Positions 51,446 through 59,749 of a DNA stretch of 64,000 nucleotides are shown piece after piece. The notes under the pieces were generated by a model. It was not told where the DNA came from. It was given only the letters and a program-made list of their open reading frames with translations, and made no database searches. Origin of the DNA: JAABQT01 sp035459025 (GTDB lineage: Bacteria > Pseudomonadota > Gammaproteobacteria > Burkholderiales > SG8-39). Location: the NCBI GenBank assembly GCA_035459025.1, contig DATHYT010000063.1, positions 1 to 64,000 on the forward strand, written 5' to 3'. The position numbers and the translations under genes were made by a program. The first letter of the stretch is position 1. Each line of letters opens with the position of its first letter.

Positions 51446-52987
51446 GTGGAACCCCGCCACTTCGCGCACTGGCCGAGCGACATGCCGCGCGGGCTTGCGC
51501 TGCCGCCGCTCCGGCTGCACGACCTGCTCGCGCGCGCGGCGTCGCGCTTCCCCGACAAGCCGGCTACCGTGTTCCAGGGCGCGACGCTCCGCTACCGCGA
51601 GCTCGCGGCGCGCGTCGAGGCGCTCGCCGGGGACTTGCAGCACGGCTGCGGCGTGGCGAAGGGCGACCGGGTACTCATCGACCTGCAGAACGGACCGGAC
51701 TTCATCACCGCGCTCTTCGGCGTCCTGCGCGCGGACGCCGTGGCGGTGCCGGTGAGCCCGGCGAACGTGGCCGCGGAGCTGCGGCACTACCTGGAGGACA
51801 GCGGCGCGAAGGTCGCCATCGCCGAGCGCGAGGTGGCGGCGCGATTCTCCGGGTTGCCGCTCGAGCGCCTCATCGTGATGGAGGACTGGCGTCCGGGCGA
51901 CAAGCCGGCGGCGGCCTCGACCCGCGTCGCGGACGATCTGTGCCTGCTGCCCTACACCTCGGGCAGCACCGGTCACCCCAAGGGCTGCATGCACACGCAC
52001 GCCACCTGCCTGCACAACATCGCCGGCTCGGCGCTCTGGAAGCACGTCACCGCGGACACGGTGGCGCTCGCCACGGCGCCCTTCTTCCACGTCACCGGCC
52101 TGATCCACAGCTTCCTCGCCACCGTGTACGCCGGCGGCACCATCGTCATCCAGCGGCGCTGGGATCCGCTCGCGGCGGCCGAGCTCGTCGAGCGCCACCG
52201 CTGCACGCACTGGGACAACGTGCCGACGATGGTGGTGGATCTGCTCTCGCATCCGGGCGCGCTCGAGCACGACGTCGGCTCGCTCGCCTGGATCTTCGGC
52301 GGCGGCTCGGCGATGCCCGAGGCGATCGCGCAGAAGCTGTTCGAAGTCTGCGGCGTGCGCTACATCGAGGGCTACGGCATGACCGAGACCATCTCGCAGA
52401 CGCACATCAACCCGCCGCAGAACCCGAAGAAGCAGTGCCTGGGCATCCCCACCTTCGATACCGAGTCGCTGGTGGTGGATCCCGAGACCTTCAAGGTGCT
52501 CGGCCCCGGCGAGCCGGGCGAGATCGTGGTGCGCGGGCCGCAGCTGCTGAAGGGCTATTGGGGAAAGGAAATGGAGTTCCGCGCGTCCTGGGCCGAAATC
52601 GAGGGCAGGCCGTTTCTTCGCACCGGCGACCTTGGGCGCACCGACGAGGACGGCTACTTCTACATTTCGGACCGGCTGAAACGCATGATCAACGCCGCCG
52701 GCTACAAGGTCTGGCCCGCGGAAGTGGAGGCCGCGATGTACCAGCATCCGGCGATCAAGGAGTGCTGCGTGATCGCCGCGCCCGATGCGCGCCGCGGCGA
52801 GACGGTGAAGGCGGTGGTGGTCCTGAAGCCCGGCGCCGCGGCGAGCGCCGAGGAAATCCTCGACTGGGCGCGCGGCCGCATGGCCGCCTACAAGGCGCCG
52901 CGCCAGCTCGCGTTCACCGACGCGCTGCCGCGCACGTCCTCAGGCAAGCTCATGTGGCGCGCCCTCCAGGACGCCGAATTTAAATAG
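51446..52987 (+). CDS. AMP-dependent acyl-CoA synthetase (long-chain or aryl type)
   Basis: A 513-residue ANL ligase from GTG 51446, giving the family-typical start RHFAHWPSDMPRGL; ATG 51482 is an alternative. P-loop PYTSGSTGHPKGCM, EGYGMTETISQTHINPP (A5), FLRTGDLGRTDEDGYFYISDRLKRMI and the catalytic Lys in TSSGKLMWR. It activates a carboxylic acid; acyl specificity is not predictable. The last codons (E-F-K-stop) lie in the left arm of a palindromic repeat, so the element has replaced or provided the gene end. The divergent operon carries a thioesterase and ABM protein. Confidence 0.88.
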   Translation: MEPRHFAHWPSDMPRGLALPPLRLHDLLARAASRFPDKPATVFQGATLRYRELAARVEALAGDLQHGCGVAKGDRVLIDLQNGPDFITALFGVLRADAVAVPVSPANVAAELRHYLEDSGAKVAIAEREVAARFSGLPLERLIVMEDWRPGDKPAAASTRVADDLCLLPYTSGSTGHPKGCMHTHATCLHNIAGSALWKHVTADTVALATAPFFHVTGLIHSFLATVYAGGTIVIQRRWDPLAAAELVERHRCTHWDNVPTMVVDLLSHPGALEHDVGSLAWIFGGGSAMPEAIAQKLFEVCGVRYIEGYGMTETISQTHINPPQNPKKQCLGIPTFDTESLVVDPETFKVLGPGEPGEIVVRGPQLLKGYWGKEMEFRASWAEIEGRPFLRTGDLGRTDEDGYFYISDRLKRMINAAGYKVWPAEVEAAMYQHPAIKECCVIAAPDARRGETVKAVVVLKPGAAASAEEILDWARGRMAAYKAPRQLAFTDALPRTSSGKLMWRALQDAEFK

Positions 52988-53052
52988 GGACAGACCTCAT
53001 TTTCCTTTTTGTCCGCGGGACGAATAGGAAAATGAGGTCTGTCCCTATTTAA
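52980..53052. repeat. Dispersed palindromic repeat, copy 2
   Basis: Perfect 27-base arms at 52980-53006 and 53026-53052 around a 19-base loop that itself contains GTCC-GCG-GGAC. The core GGGACAGACCTCATTTTCC is the same as in copy 1. It again lies between two convergent genes; the left arm encodes the final Phe-Lys-stop of the ligase. Probably a bidirectional terminator in effect and a REP-like element in origin. Confidence 0.88.
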
Positions 53053-53065
53053 TAAGTCCAAGAAA

Positions 53066-54121
53066 TCACTTGGGGCGCAGGCCCGCGTGCGCGTTTCGCA
53101 ACAGCGCGAGCACGCCTTCGTAAGTGACCGGCGCCGGATTCGGGTACGGCGCTTCCATGGCGATCTTCGCCGCGCGCTCGAGGTCGGCCTCGGGCACGCC
53201 CAGGTCGGCGAGCTTCATCTGCAGCCCGAGCCTGACTTCCAGGTCGTAGAGCCCGCCCGCGGCGTCCGTCGCGCCGAGCGCGGCGGCAATGCGCGCCATC
53301 GCCTCCGGCGCGGCATCCCGGTTGTAGCGCACGGCGTGCGGCAGGATGATCGAATGGGTCTCGGCGTGCGGCAGGTTCCAGGTGCCGCCGAGCGTGTGGC
53401 AGAGCTTGTGGTGCAGCGCGATGCCGGTGTTGAGCGATATCCCGGCGAGCCAGGCGCCGTACAGCGCTTCGCTCCTTGCCTCCAGGTCCCTGGGGTTCTT
53501 CACGATCAGCGGCAGCGATGCCGCCAGCGCGCGGATGCCCTCCTCCGCGATCAGCGACACCACCGGGTTGGCCTCCTTCGCGTACAAGGCTTCCACGCAA
53601 TGCGCGATGGCGTTCATGCCGCTCGCCGCCGCAGTCGCGGCCGGCAGCCCGAGCGTCAGCTCGGGATCGTAGATCACGGTCTTCGGCAGCATCTTCGGGT
53701 CGAACTGCGTGCGCTTGCGCCCGCCTTCGGTGAAGCCCTGCACCCAGGTCATCTCCGAGCCCGAATAGGTCGTCGGCACGGCGAGCACCGGCATGCCGGT
53801 GGTGAGCGCGATGGCCTTGCCCAGGCCGATGGTCGAGCCCCCGCCCACCACGATGCAGCAGTCGGCGTTCGCCGCCTTCGCCGCGGCGCGCGCGTCTTCC
53901 GCCACCTCGATCGGCACGTGCCGCACCGCCTTGTCGAACAGGCCCGCGTAGCGCGCGCCGAGCGACGCGGCGAGACGCTTCACGTCGGCCGAGCGACCCG
54001 GCGTGGACAGCACGAGCGCGCGCTTGGCGCCGAGCTTGTCCACTTCCTGCGCCAGGCGCGCGACGCTGCCGGCGCCGAAGACGACGCGAGAGGGCAGCGA
54101 GGTGTAGGTGAACGCCTTCAT
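53066..54121 (-). CDS. Maleylacetate reductase-like iron-containing alcohol dehydrogenase
   Basis: A 351-residue enzyme of the group III alcohol dehydrogenase fold. YTSLPSRVVFGAGSV at the N-terminus and VVGGGSTIGLGKAIALTTGMP, PTTYSGSEMT, AIAHCVEALYAKEANP, LHHKLCHTLGGTWNLPHAETH are typical of maleylacetate reductases (MacA/TfdF), which reduce maleylacetate to 3-oxoadipate at the end of hydroxyquinol or chlorocatechol pathways. Hydroxyquinol dioxygenase is not nearby. Its ATG overlaps the MFS gene stop (ATGA), suggesting coupled uptake and catabolism. Confidence 0.9.
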   Translation of the reverse strand: MKAFTYTSLPSRVVFGAGSVARLAQEVDKLGAKRALVLSTPGRSADVKRLAASLGARYAGLFDKAVRHVPIEVAEDARAAAKAANADCCIVVGGGSTIGLGKAIALTTGMPVLAVPTTYSGSEMTWVQGFTEGGRKRTQFDPKMLPKTVIYDPELTLGLPAATAAASGMNAIAHCVEALYAKEANPVVSLIAEEGIRALAASLPLIVKNPRDLEARSEALYGAWLAGISLNTGIALHHKLCHTLGGTWNLPHAETHSIILPHAVRYNRDAAPEAMARIAAALGATDAAGGLYDLEVRLGLQMKLADLGVPEADLERAAKIAMEAPYPNPAPVTYEGVLALLRNAHAGLRPK

Positions 54122-55293
54122 GCGCTTCGCCGCAGTTTAGCGAGCCGCCGCCGGAAGTCGAGCGCCAGCAGCAGCAGCCCGATGCCCGCGGCCGCGAACA
54201 TCCAGCGTGCCCCGCCCGCATCCACCGCGTGCGACGCGAGCCACACGCCCACCGACTGGCCGGTAAACAGGCTGCAGGCGAAGATCGCCAGCGCAGCGCC
54301 GCGCGTCGCCGGCGCCATTTGCGTCGCGTGCACCTGCAGCGTGTTGTGCATCATGTAGATCCCCGCGCCGGCCACCACCACGCAGGGCACTGCCCAGCCC
54401 GGCCCCGGCGCCGCCGCCAGTGCGAGTAACCCGACCGCCATCAGGCCGCCGCCGCCCAGCACCAATCCCCCTTCGCCCGCTCGCGGCAACAGCCGCCCCG
54501 CGCTCGCCGCGAACAGCAGCCCGCCCGCCGCGAACGACGCCGAGACCGCGCCGCTCGCACCCAGGCCCAGGCCGAAGCGCTGATGCACGTACAAGGCGAC
54601 GAACGCGAGCGCGCCGTAGAACAAAGCGCCCTCGATGAACACCGTGGCGAGGATCACGCGCACCCACGGCAGGCGCGTCAGGCCCGCCATGCGCCGGAAC
54701 GCTTCGGCGAGCGGCGTGGCATCGATCGGCTGCGCGCGCGTCTGCGGATTGCCGCGCAGCTCCAGCAGCAGCAGCAGCGCCGTCGCCGCATACAGAAGTG
54801 CGAGGAGGACGAACACCGCCTGCCAGCCGTAGCGCTCGCCGAGAAATCCCGACGCGGTGGTGGCGAAGGCGACCCCCAGCATGTGTCCGACGAGAAAGCG
54901 CGCCAGCACCAGCTGGCGCCTGTCGTACGCGACCGCGTCGCCGATCCAGGCCATCGCGAGCGGCACGATGCCGCCCACCGTCGCGCCGGTGAGGAAACGC
55001 GCGACGACCAGCGTGGCGAGCGAAGGCGCGAGCGCGCAGGCGAGGTTGCCCGCGGCCGAGATCGCGGTGATCAGCGCCACCATGCGGTACTTGCCGAGGC
55101 GATCGGCGAGCGGGCCGTTGACGAGCTGCAGCAGGCCGTAGGCCACGGCAAACCCGGTGATCACCGCGGCGGCGCCGCCCGGCGTGGTGCCGAACTCCCC
55201 GGCGATCAGCGGCAGCAGCGGGTCGGCGGCGCGCAGCGCCGCCGCGCTGGCGAACGCCGCGAGCGACAGCAGCAGGACGGCGCGGCCGGGCAT
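54118..55293 (-). CDS. MFS transporter
   Basis: A 391-residue inner-membrane carrier with 12 predicted hydrophobic segments. The loop 2-3 motif is NGPLADRLGKYRM and loop 8-9 region AGRLLPRAGEGG is its weaker counterpart. Charged residues are otherwise few. The start ATG 55293 is preceded by GATAAT at exactly 6 bases and has no ribosome site, suggesting a leaderless message. Coupled to the maleylacetate reductase gene, it may import an aromatic or dicarboxylic substrate. Confidence 0.88.
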   Translation of the reverse strand: MPGRAVLLLSLAAFASAAALRAADPLLPLIAGEFGTTPGGAAAVITGFAVAYGLLQLVNGPLADRLGKYRMVALITAISAAGNLACALAPSLATLVVARFLTGATVGGIVPLAMAWIGDAVAYDRRQLVLARFLVGHMLGVAFATTASGFLGERYGWQAVFVLLALLYAATALLLLLELRGNPQTRAQPIDATPLAEAFRRMAGLTRLPWVRVILATVFIEGALFYGALAFVALYVHQRFGLGLGASGAVSASFAAGGLLFAASAGRLLPRAGEGGLVLGGGGLMAVGLLALAAAPGPGWAVPCVVVAGAGIYMMHNTLQVHATQMAPATRGAALAIFACSLFTGQSVGVWLASHAVDAGGARWMFAAAGIGLLLLALDFRRRLAKLRRSA

Positions 55294-55299
55294 GCGGGC

Positions 55300-55305
55300 A
55301 TTATC
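55300..55305 (-). promoter_or_regulatory. Candidate -10 box for a leaderless MFS-gene transcript
   Basis: GATAAT (minus strand) lies exactly 6 bases before the ATG at 55293, in the 17-base gap between mgtE and the MFS gene. Confidence 0.4.
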
Positions 55306-55310
55306 GGACC

Positions 55311-56672
55311 TCAGGCCACAAGCCGCGGCAGGATCGCCGCGGCGAAGGAGAGCACCAGGAAGAACCCGCACATGTCGGTGACGGTGGTGAGGATCGGACC
55401 CGAAGCCACCGCCGGATCGAGCTTCAGGCGCTTGAGCACCAGCGGCACCGTGCCGCCGATCGACACGGCGACGAGCGTGTTGGCGGCAAGCGCGCCGCCC
55501 ACCACCAGCCCGAGCCAGGGGTTGCCTTTCCACAGGATTGCGGCGAGCGCGAGCAGTGCGCCCAGCACCACGCCGTTGATCAGCCCCACCTTCACCTCCT
55601 GCAGCCACACGCGCAGCAGCTCGAACGGCTTGGTGATGCCCAGGGACAGCTCGCGGATGCTCACCGCCACCGCCTGGTTGCCGCTGCAGCCGCTCATGTC
55701 CGAGACGATCGGCAGGAACACGGCCAGCGCGATCACCGCGGCGAGCGTCTCCTCGTAGGCCGCGATCACGCTCGCGGCGATGATGTTGAGGATGATGTTG
55801 ACCGACAGCCACGACAGGCGCCGGCGCGAGCGCACCATGACCGGCAGCGAGCGGATTTCGTCGCCGCCGACGATGCCCTGCATCTTGCGGTGGTCGTTCT
55901 CGGCGCGCGCCGCGACCTCCTCGGCGACGTCGCCGCGACGCACCACGCCGAGCAGCGCCTGGCGCGCGTCGACCACCGGCACCGCGGCGACGGCTTCGCG
56001 GTCGAAATACGCCTCGAGCTCGTCCAGCGTTGCGTCGGGCCGCACGTGCGCTGCGGGCCTGAGCAGCTGCGCGAGCAGGGTGTCGCGGCGCGCGAGCACC
56101 AGGTCGCGCAGGTCGAGCGCGCCGACGAACCGCCCCGCCCCGGACACCACGTAGGCATGCAGGTCCTCGGCGAGGCCCTCTTCGGTGCGCCGGTTCAGGT
56201 CCTCGATCACGTCACGCACCGTCGAGGTATCGGCGTACGACAGGTACTCGGTCACCATCAGGCCGCCGGCGACGTCGCGCGGATACGGCAGCAGCTTCCT
56301 CGCTTCCGCGGCCTCTTCGGGCGGCATGCGGGCGAGGATCGCCTCGGCATCCTGCGGGTCGAGGTTGGCGAGCACGTCCACCTGCTCGTCGCTCTGCATC
56401 TCGCTGACGATGGAAGCCGCGTCCTTCACCTCGAGTTCCTCGATCAGGTCGGCGGCGTGCTCCTCCGGGATCTCCTCGATGAGGTCGGCGGCTTCTTCCG
56501 GTGAGAGCGTGGTGAGCACGCGCTCGCGCGCCTCGGGCGCGAGGTGCAGCAGCGCGCGGAACGCCTCGCTCGGCCCGATGGACTCGACGTAGGCTTCGAG
56601 GGCCCTGACGTCGCGGGCCTGCGCGAGCGCCTCGAGCCGCTCCCAGGGCGGCGTGTCGATGACTTCGGCCAT
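55311..56672 (-). CDS. mgtE: Magnesium transporter MgtE
   Basis: A 453-residue Mg2+ channel. The N-terminal superhelical domain contains repeated acidic motifs (LSPEEAADLIEEIPEEHAADLIEEL and following); two CBS domains span about 140-260 (LPYPRDVAGGLMVTEYLSY, PVVDARQALLGVVRRGDV); five membrane helices follow, including the P-x-x-x-D-M-x-G-C-x-G-N-Q-A selectivity segment and TVTDMCGFFLVLSFA. Mg2+ bound between N and CBS domains closes the pore. AGGGAG precedes the ATG. It diverges from the SLC13 gene. Confidence 0.94.
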   Translation of the reverse strand: MAEVIDTPPWERLEALAQARDVRALEAYVESIGPSEAFRALLHLAPEARERVLTTLSPEEAADLIEEIPEEHAADLIEELEVKDAASIVSEMQSDEQVDVLANLDPQDAEAILARMPPEEAAEARKLLPYPRDVAGGLMVTEYLSYADTSTVRDVIEDLNRRTEEGLAEDLHAYVVSGAGRFVGALDLRDLVLARRDTLLAQLLRPAAHVRPDATLDELEAYFDREAVAAVPVVDARQALLGVVRRGDVAEEVAARAENDHRKMQGIVGGDEIRSLPVMVRSRRRLSWLSVNIILNIIAASVIAAYEETLAAVIALAVFLPIVSDMSGCSGNQAVAVSIRELSLGITKPFELLRVWLQEVKVGLINGVVLGALLALAAILWKGNPWLGLVVGGALAANTLVAVSIGGTVPLVLKRLKLDPAVASGPILTTVTDMCGFFLVLSFAAAILPRLVA

Positions 56673-56736
56673 GGCTGCACTCCCTGCGCGGCTGGCGTGT
56701 ACGATGCTGCGATTCTATCGACTTGAGATCGCACGC

Positions 56737-58614
56737 ATGCCCGCGCTGCCCGATCCCCACGCCCTTGCCATCATGGCGCTCACGGTGTTCGCGCTGGTGC
56801 TGTTCGCGCAGGATCGCATCGCGCTCGAGACCTCCAGCCTGCTCGTGTTCATCACGCTGGTGGCGGGCTTCCAGATCTTTCCCTACGCGGGCGCCGACGG
56901 GCCGCTGCGCCCGAGGGAGCTGTTCGCCGGCTTCGGCCACGAGGCGCTGGTGGCGGTGTGCGCGCTGATGGTGCTCGGCAAGGGCCTGGAGACCACCGGC
57001 GCGCTGCAGCCGGTGGCCCGGATCCTGGCGCGCGTGTGGCAGACCGGGCCCGCGGTGTCGCTGCTGTTCACGATGCTGGTCGCCGCGGCGCTTTCCGCGG
57101 TGGTGAACAACACGCCGATCGTGGTCATGCTGCTGCCGATCCTGGTCGGCGTGACCCTTAGCGCCAAGGCCTCGCCCTCGGGCGTGCTGCTGCCCTTCGG
57201 GCTCGCCACGGTGATCGGCGGCACGGTCACCACCATCGGCACCTCGACCAACCTGCTGGTGGTGTCGGTGGCGCGCGACATGGGCGTGCGCAACTTCGGC
57301 ATGTTCGATTTCGCGCTGCCGATCGCGCTGGTGGGCTTTTTCGGCATCCTGTTCCTGTGGCTGGTGGCGCCGCGCCTGCTGCCGCAGCGCGCGGCGCTGA
57401 TCAGCGACAAGTCCGCGCGCCTGTTCAGCGCCATGCTGTACGTCGAAGACGACAGCAAGATCGCCGGCAAGACGCTCGCCGACGCGCGCAAGCTGGCGGG
57501 CGGCAACCTGCGCCTGCTCGATGTGCAGCGCGGCGAGCGCGGCGTGCTGCTCGCGCGCCTGCCCTCGCTCACCTTCATGCCCGGCGACCGGCTGCTGGTG
57601 CGCGACACGCCCGAGCGGCTGAAGGAGCTCGAGGGCATGCTCGGCACGCCGCTGCACGACCAGGAGACCGAGTCGGCCGAGGAGCGCGAGGAGAAAGAAG
57701 AAAGGGCGGCCGCGGCCGAGGGCGAGCCGAAGGCGACGGCCGAGGAGGACGCCAAGCAGCGCCTCGTCGAGGTGGTGGTGACCGAAGACTCGCCGCTGAA
57801 CGGCTCGACGGTGCGGCGCTCGCGCTTCGCCGACGAGTACGGCCTGTTTGTGCTCGCCGTCCACCGCGGCCAGTTCCGCGACGAGATCCGCCGCGGCGAG
57901 CTGGGCGACGTGGTCCTCAGCACCGGCGACGTGCTGCTGGTGCAGGGCAGCGTGGGCGACATCAAGCGGATGAAGTCGAACCAGGCGTTCCTGGTGCTCG
58001 ATTCCACGGTCGAGCTGCCCGACACGGAGCGCGCGGCGCTCGCGCTCGGCATCATGGGCGCGGTGATCGCCGCCGCCGCCACCGGCCTGCTGCCGATCAG
58101 CGTCTCGGCGCTGGTGGGCGTCGCCGCGATGATGGCGACGCGCTGCCTGACGTGGCGCGAAGCGAGCAAGGGCCTGTCCGCGCAGGTGATCATGATCGTG
58201 GTGACCAGCCTCGCGCTCGGCACCGCGCTCACCCGCACCGGCGCCACGGCCTACGTCGCCGAGCTGTTCGTGGCGGCGACCGCCGGCATGTCGCCGAGCG
58301 CGATCCTCGGCGCCCTGATGCTGCTGATGGCGGTGCTGACCAACATCCTGTCGAACAACGCCGCCGGCATCATCGGCACGCCGATCGCCATCGGCATCGC
58401 CGCCAGGCTCGGCCTCGCGCCCGAGCCGTTCGTGATCGCCATCATCGCCGGGGTGAACCTCTCGTTCGCCACGCCGATGGCCTACCAGACCAACCTGCTG
58501 GTGCTGCACGCCGGGGGCTACCGCTTCGTCGACTTCGTGAAGGTCGGCGTGCCGCTGTCGCTGCTGATGTGGGCGGGCTACCTCTACGTGATCCCGCTGT
58601 TTTTCCCGTTCTGA
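56737..58614 (+). CDS. SLC13-type permease with two central TrkA_C domains
   Basis: A 625-residue membrane protein. About five helices at the N-terminus include VVNNTPIVVMLLPI and TTIGTSTNLLV; two RCK_C/TrkA_C modules sit in the central cytoplasmic insert (about 215-430), joined by a highly acidic linker around 325-350; the second half repeats LSNNAAGIIGTPIAI and FATPMAYQTNLLV. Such proteins carry sulfate, dicarboxylates or related anions. The start is taken at ATG 56737; upstream in-frame ATGs at 56653 and 56704 overlap the mgtE leader. Confidence 0.87.
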   Translation: MPALPDPHALAIMALTVFALVLFAQDRIALETSSLLVFITLVAGFQIFPYAGADGPLRPRELFAGFGHEALVAVCALMVLGKGLETTGALQPVARILARVWQTGPAVSLLFTMLVAAALSAVVNNTPIVVMLLPILVGVTLSAKASPSGVLLPFGLATVIGGTVTTIGTSTNLLVVSVARDMGVRNFGMFDFALPIALVGFFGILFLWLVAPRLLPQRAALISDKSARLFSAMLYVEDDSKIAGKTLADARKLAGGNLRLLDVQRGERGVLLARLPSLTFMPGDRLLVRDTPERLKELEGMLGTPLHDQETESAEEREEKEERAAAAEGEPKATAEEDAKQRLVEVVVTEDSPLNGSTVRRSRFADEYGLFVLAVHRGQFRDEIRRGELGDVVLSTGDVLLVQGSVGDIKRMKSNQAFLVLDSTVELPDTERAALALGIMGAVIAAAATGLLPISVSALVGVAAMMATRCLTWREASKGLSAQVIMIVVTSLALGTALTRTGATAYVAELFVAATAGMSPSAILGALMLLMAVLTNILSNNAAGIIGTPIAIGIAARLGLAPEPFVIAIIAGVNLSFATPMAYQTNLLVLHAGGYRFVDFVKVGVPLSLLMWAGYLYVIPLFFPF

Positions 58615-58621
58615 GCGCGCG

Positions 58622-59749
58622 CTACAGGCGCTTGGCCACTTCTTCCAGCATCACCTCGGTGGCGCCGCCGCCGATCGACTGCACGCGCGCGTCGCGGTAC
58701 ATGCGCTCGATCGCGGATTCCCTGATGAAGCCGAAGCCGCCGTGGAACTGCAGGCAGTCGTACACCACCTCGTTCAGCAGCTCGGCGCAGTAGGCCTTGG
58801 CCATCGACACTTCCTTCACGCAGTCGCGCCCGTCGGCGTCCAGGGCCGCCGCATGCTGCACGAGCTGGCGCCCGGCCTCGACGCGCGCGGCGAGCATGGC
58901 GAGGCGCTGGCGGATGGCCTGCTTGTCCCACAGCGGCGCGCCGAAAGCCTGGCGCGCGCGCACGTACTCGAGCGTCAGCTCGATCGCCTTGGCCGCCTCG
59001 CCCATGCACATGGCCGCAATGGCGATGCGCTCGTTCTGGAAGTTCTTCATGATGGCGTAGAAGCCGCGGTTCTCCTCGCCGAGCAGGTTGGCGGCCGGGA
59101 TGCGGCAATTCTCGAACACGAGCTCCGCGGTGTCGGACGAGCGCCAGCCCATCTTGTCGAGCGTGCGGCCCACCGTGAAGCCGGGCGCGCCCTTCTCGAC
59201 CATGAACATCGACACCCCCTTTGCGCCCGCCGCCGGCTCGGTCTTCGCCGCGACGAAGTACAGATCCGCAAGCGCGCCATTGGTGATGAACATCTTGGCG
59301 CCGTTCAGCACCCATGCGCCGCCTTCGCGCCGCGCGCTGGTGCGGATCGCTTTCACGTCCGAGCCCGCGTCGGGCTCGGTGACCGCGACGGCGGTGATCG
59401 CCTCGCCGGAGACGATCTTCGGCAGGTACGTCGCGATCTGCTCCTTCGTGCCCGCGTTCGCGAGGTGCGGCGAGGCCATGTCGGTATGCACCAGCACCGT
59501 GATGGCGAAGCCGCCGAAGGTGGAGCGCCCGAGCTCTTCGGCGAGCAGCGCGGTGGCGCGCGCATCGAGCGCGCCGCCACCGTATTCCTCGGCGTAGCGC
59601 AGGCCGAGGAAGCCGAGCCGGCCCATCTGCCGCAGCACCTCGCGCGGCACGCAGCCCTGCGCCTCCCAGGTCGCCCCGTGCGGGACCACCTCCTTCTCGA
59701 CGTAGCGCCGCAGCGTGTCGCGCAGGAGCGCGAGGGTCTGGTCGGTCAC
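58622..59749 (-). CDS. Acyl-CoA dehydrogenase
   Basis: A 375-residue FAD enzyme oxidising an acyl-CoA to the 2-enoyl-CoA. Motifs: LGLRYAEEYGGG, VAVTEPDAGSDV, WVLNGAKMFITNG, MGWRSSDTAELVFENCRIP and RQAFGAPL. The position of the usual C-terminal catalytic Glu (Y-E-G-T) is occupied by I-G-G-G-A; a Glu is present in the helix segment N-E-R-I-A-I, as in isovaleryl-CoA and long-chain dehydrogenases. GTG 59749 overlaps the ligase stop (GTGA). It is the last gene of a ligase-hydratase-transferase operon. Confidence 0.92.
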   Translation of the reverse strand: MTDQTLALLRDTLRRYVEKEVVPHGATWEAQGCVPREVLRQMGRLGFLGLRYAEEYGGGALDARATALLAEELGRSTFGGFAITVLVHTDMASPHLANAGTKEQIATYLPKIVSGEAITAVAVTEPDAGSDVKAIRTSARREGGAWVLNGAKMFITNGALADLYFVAAKTEPAAGAKGVSMFMVEKGAPGFTVGRTLDKMGWRSSDTAELVFENCRIPAANLLGEENRGFYAIMKNFQNERIAIAAMCMGEAAKAIELTLEYVRARQAFGAPLWDKQAIRQRLAMLAARVEAGRQLVQHAAALDADGRDCVKEVSMAKAYCAELLNEVVYDCLQFHGGFGFIRESAIERMYRDARVQSIGGGATEVMLEEVAKRL

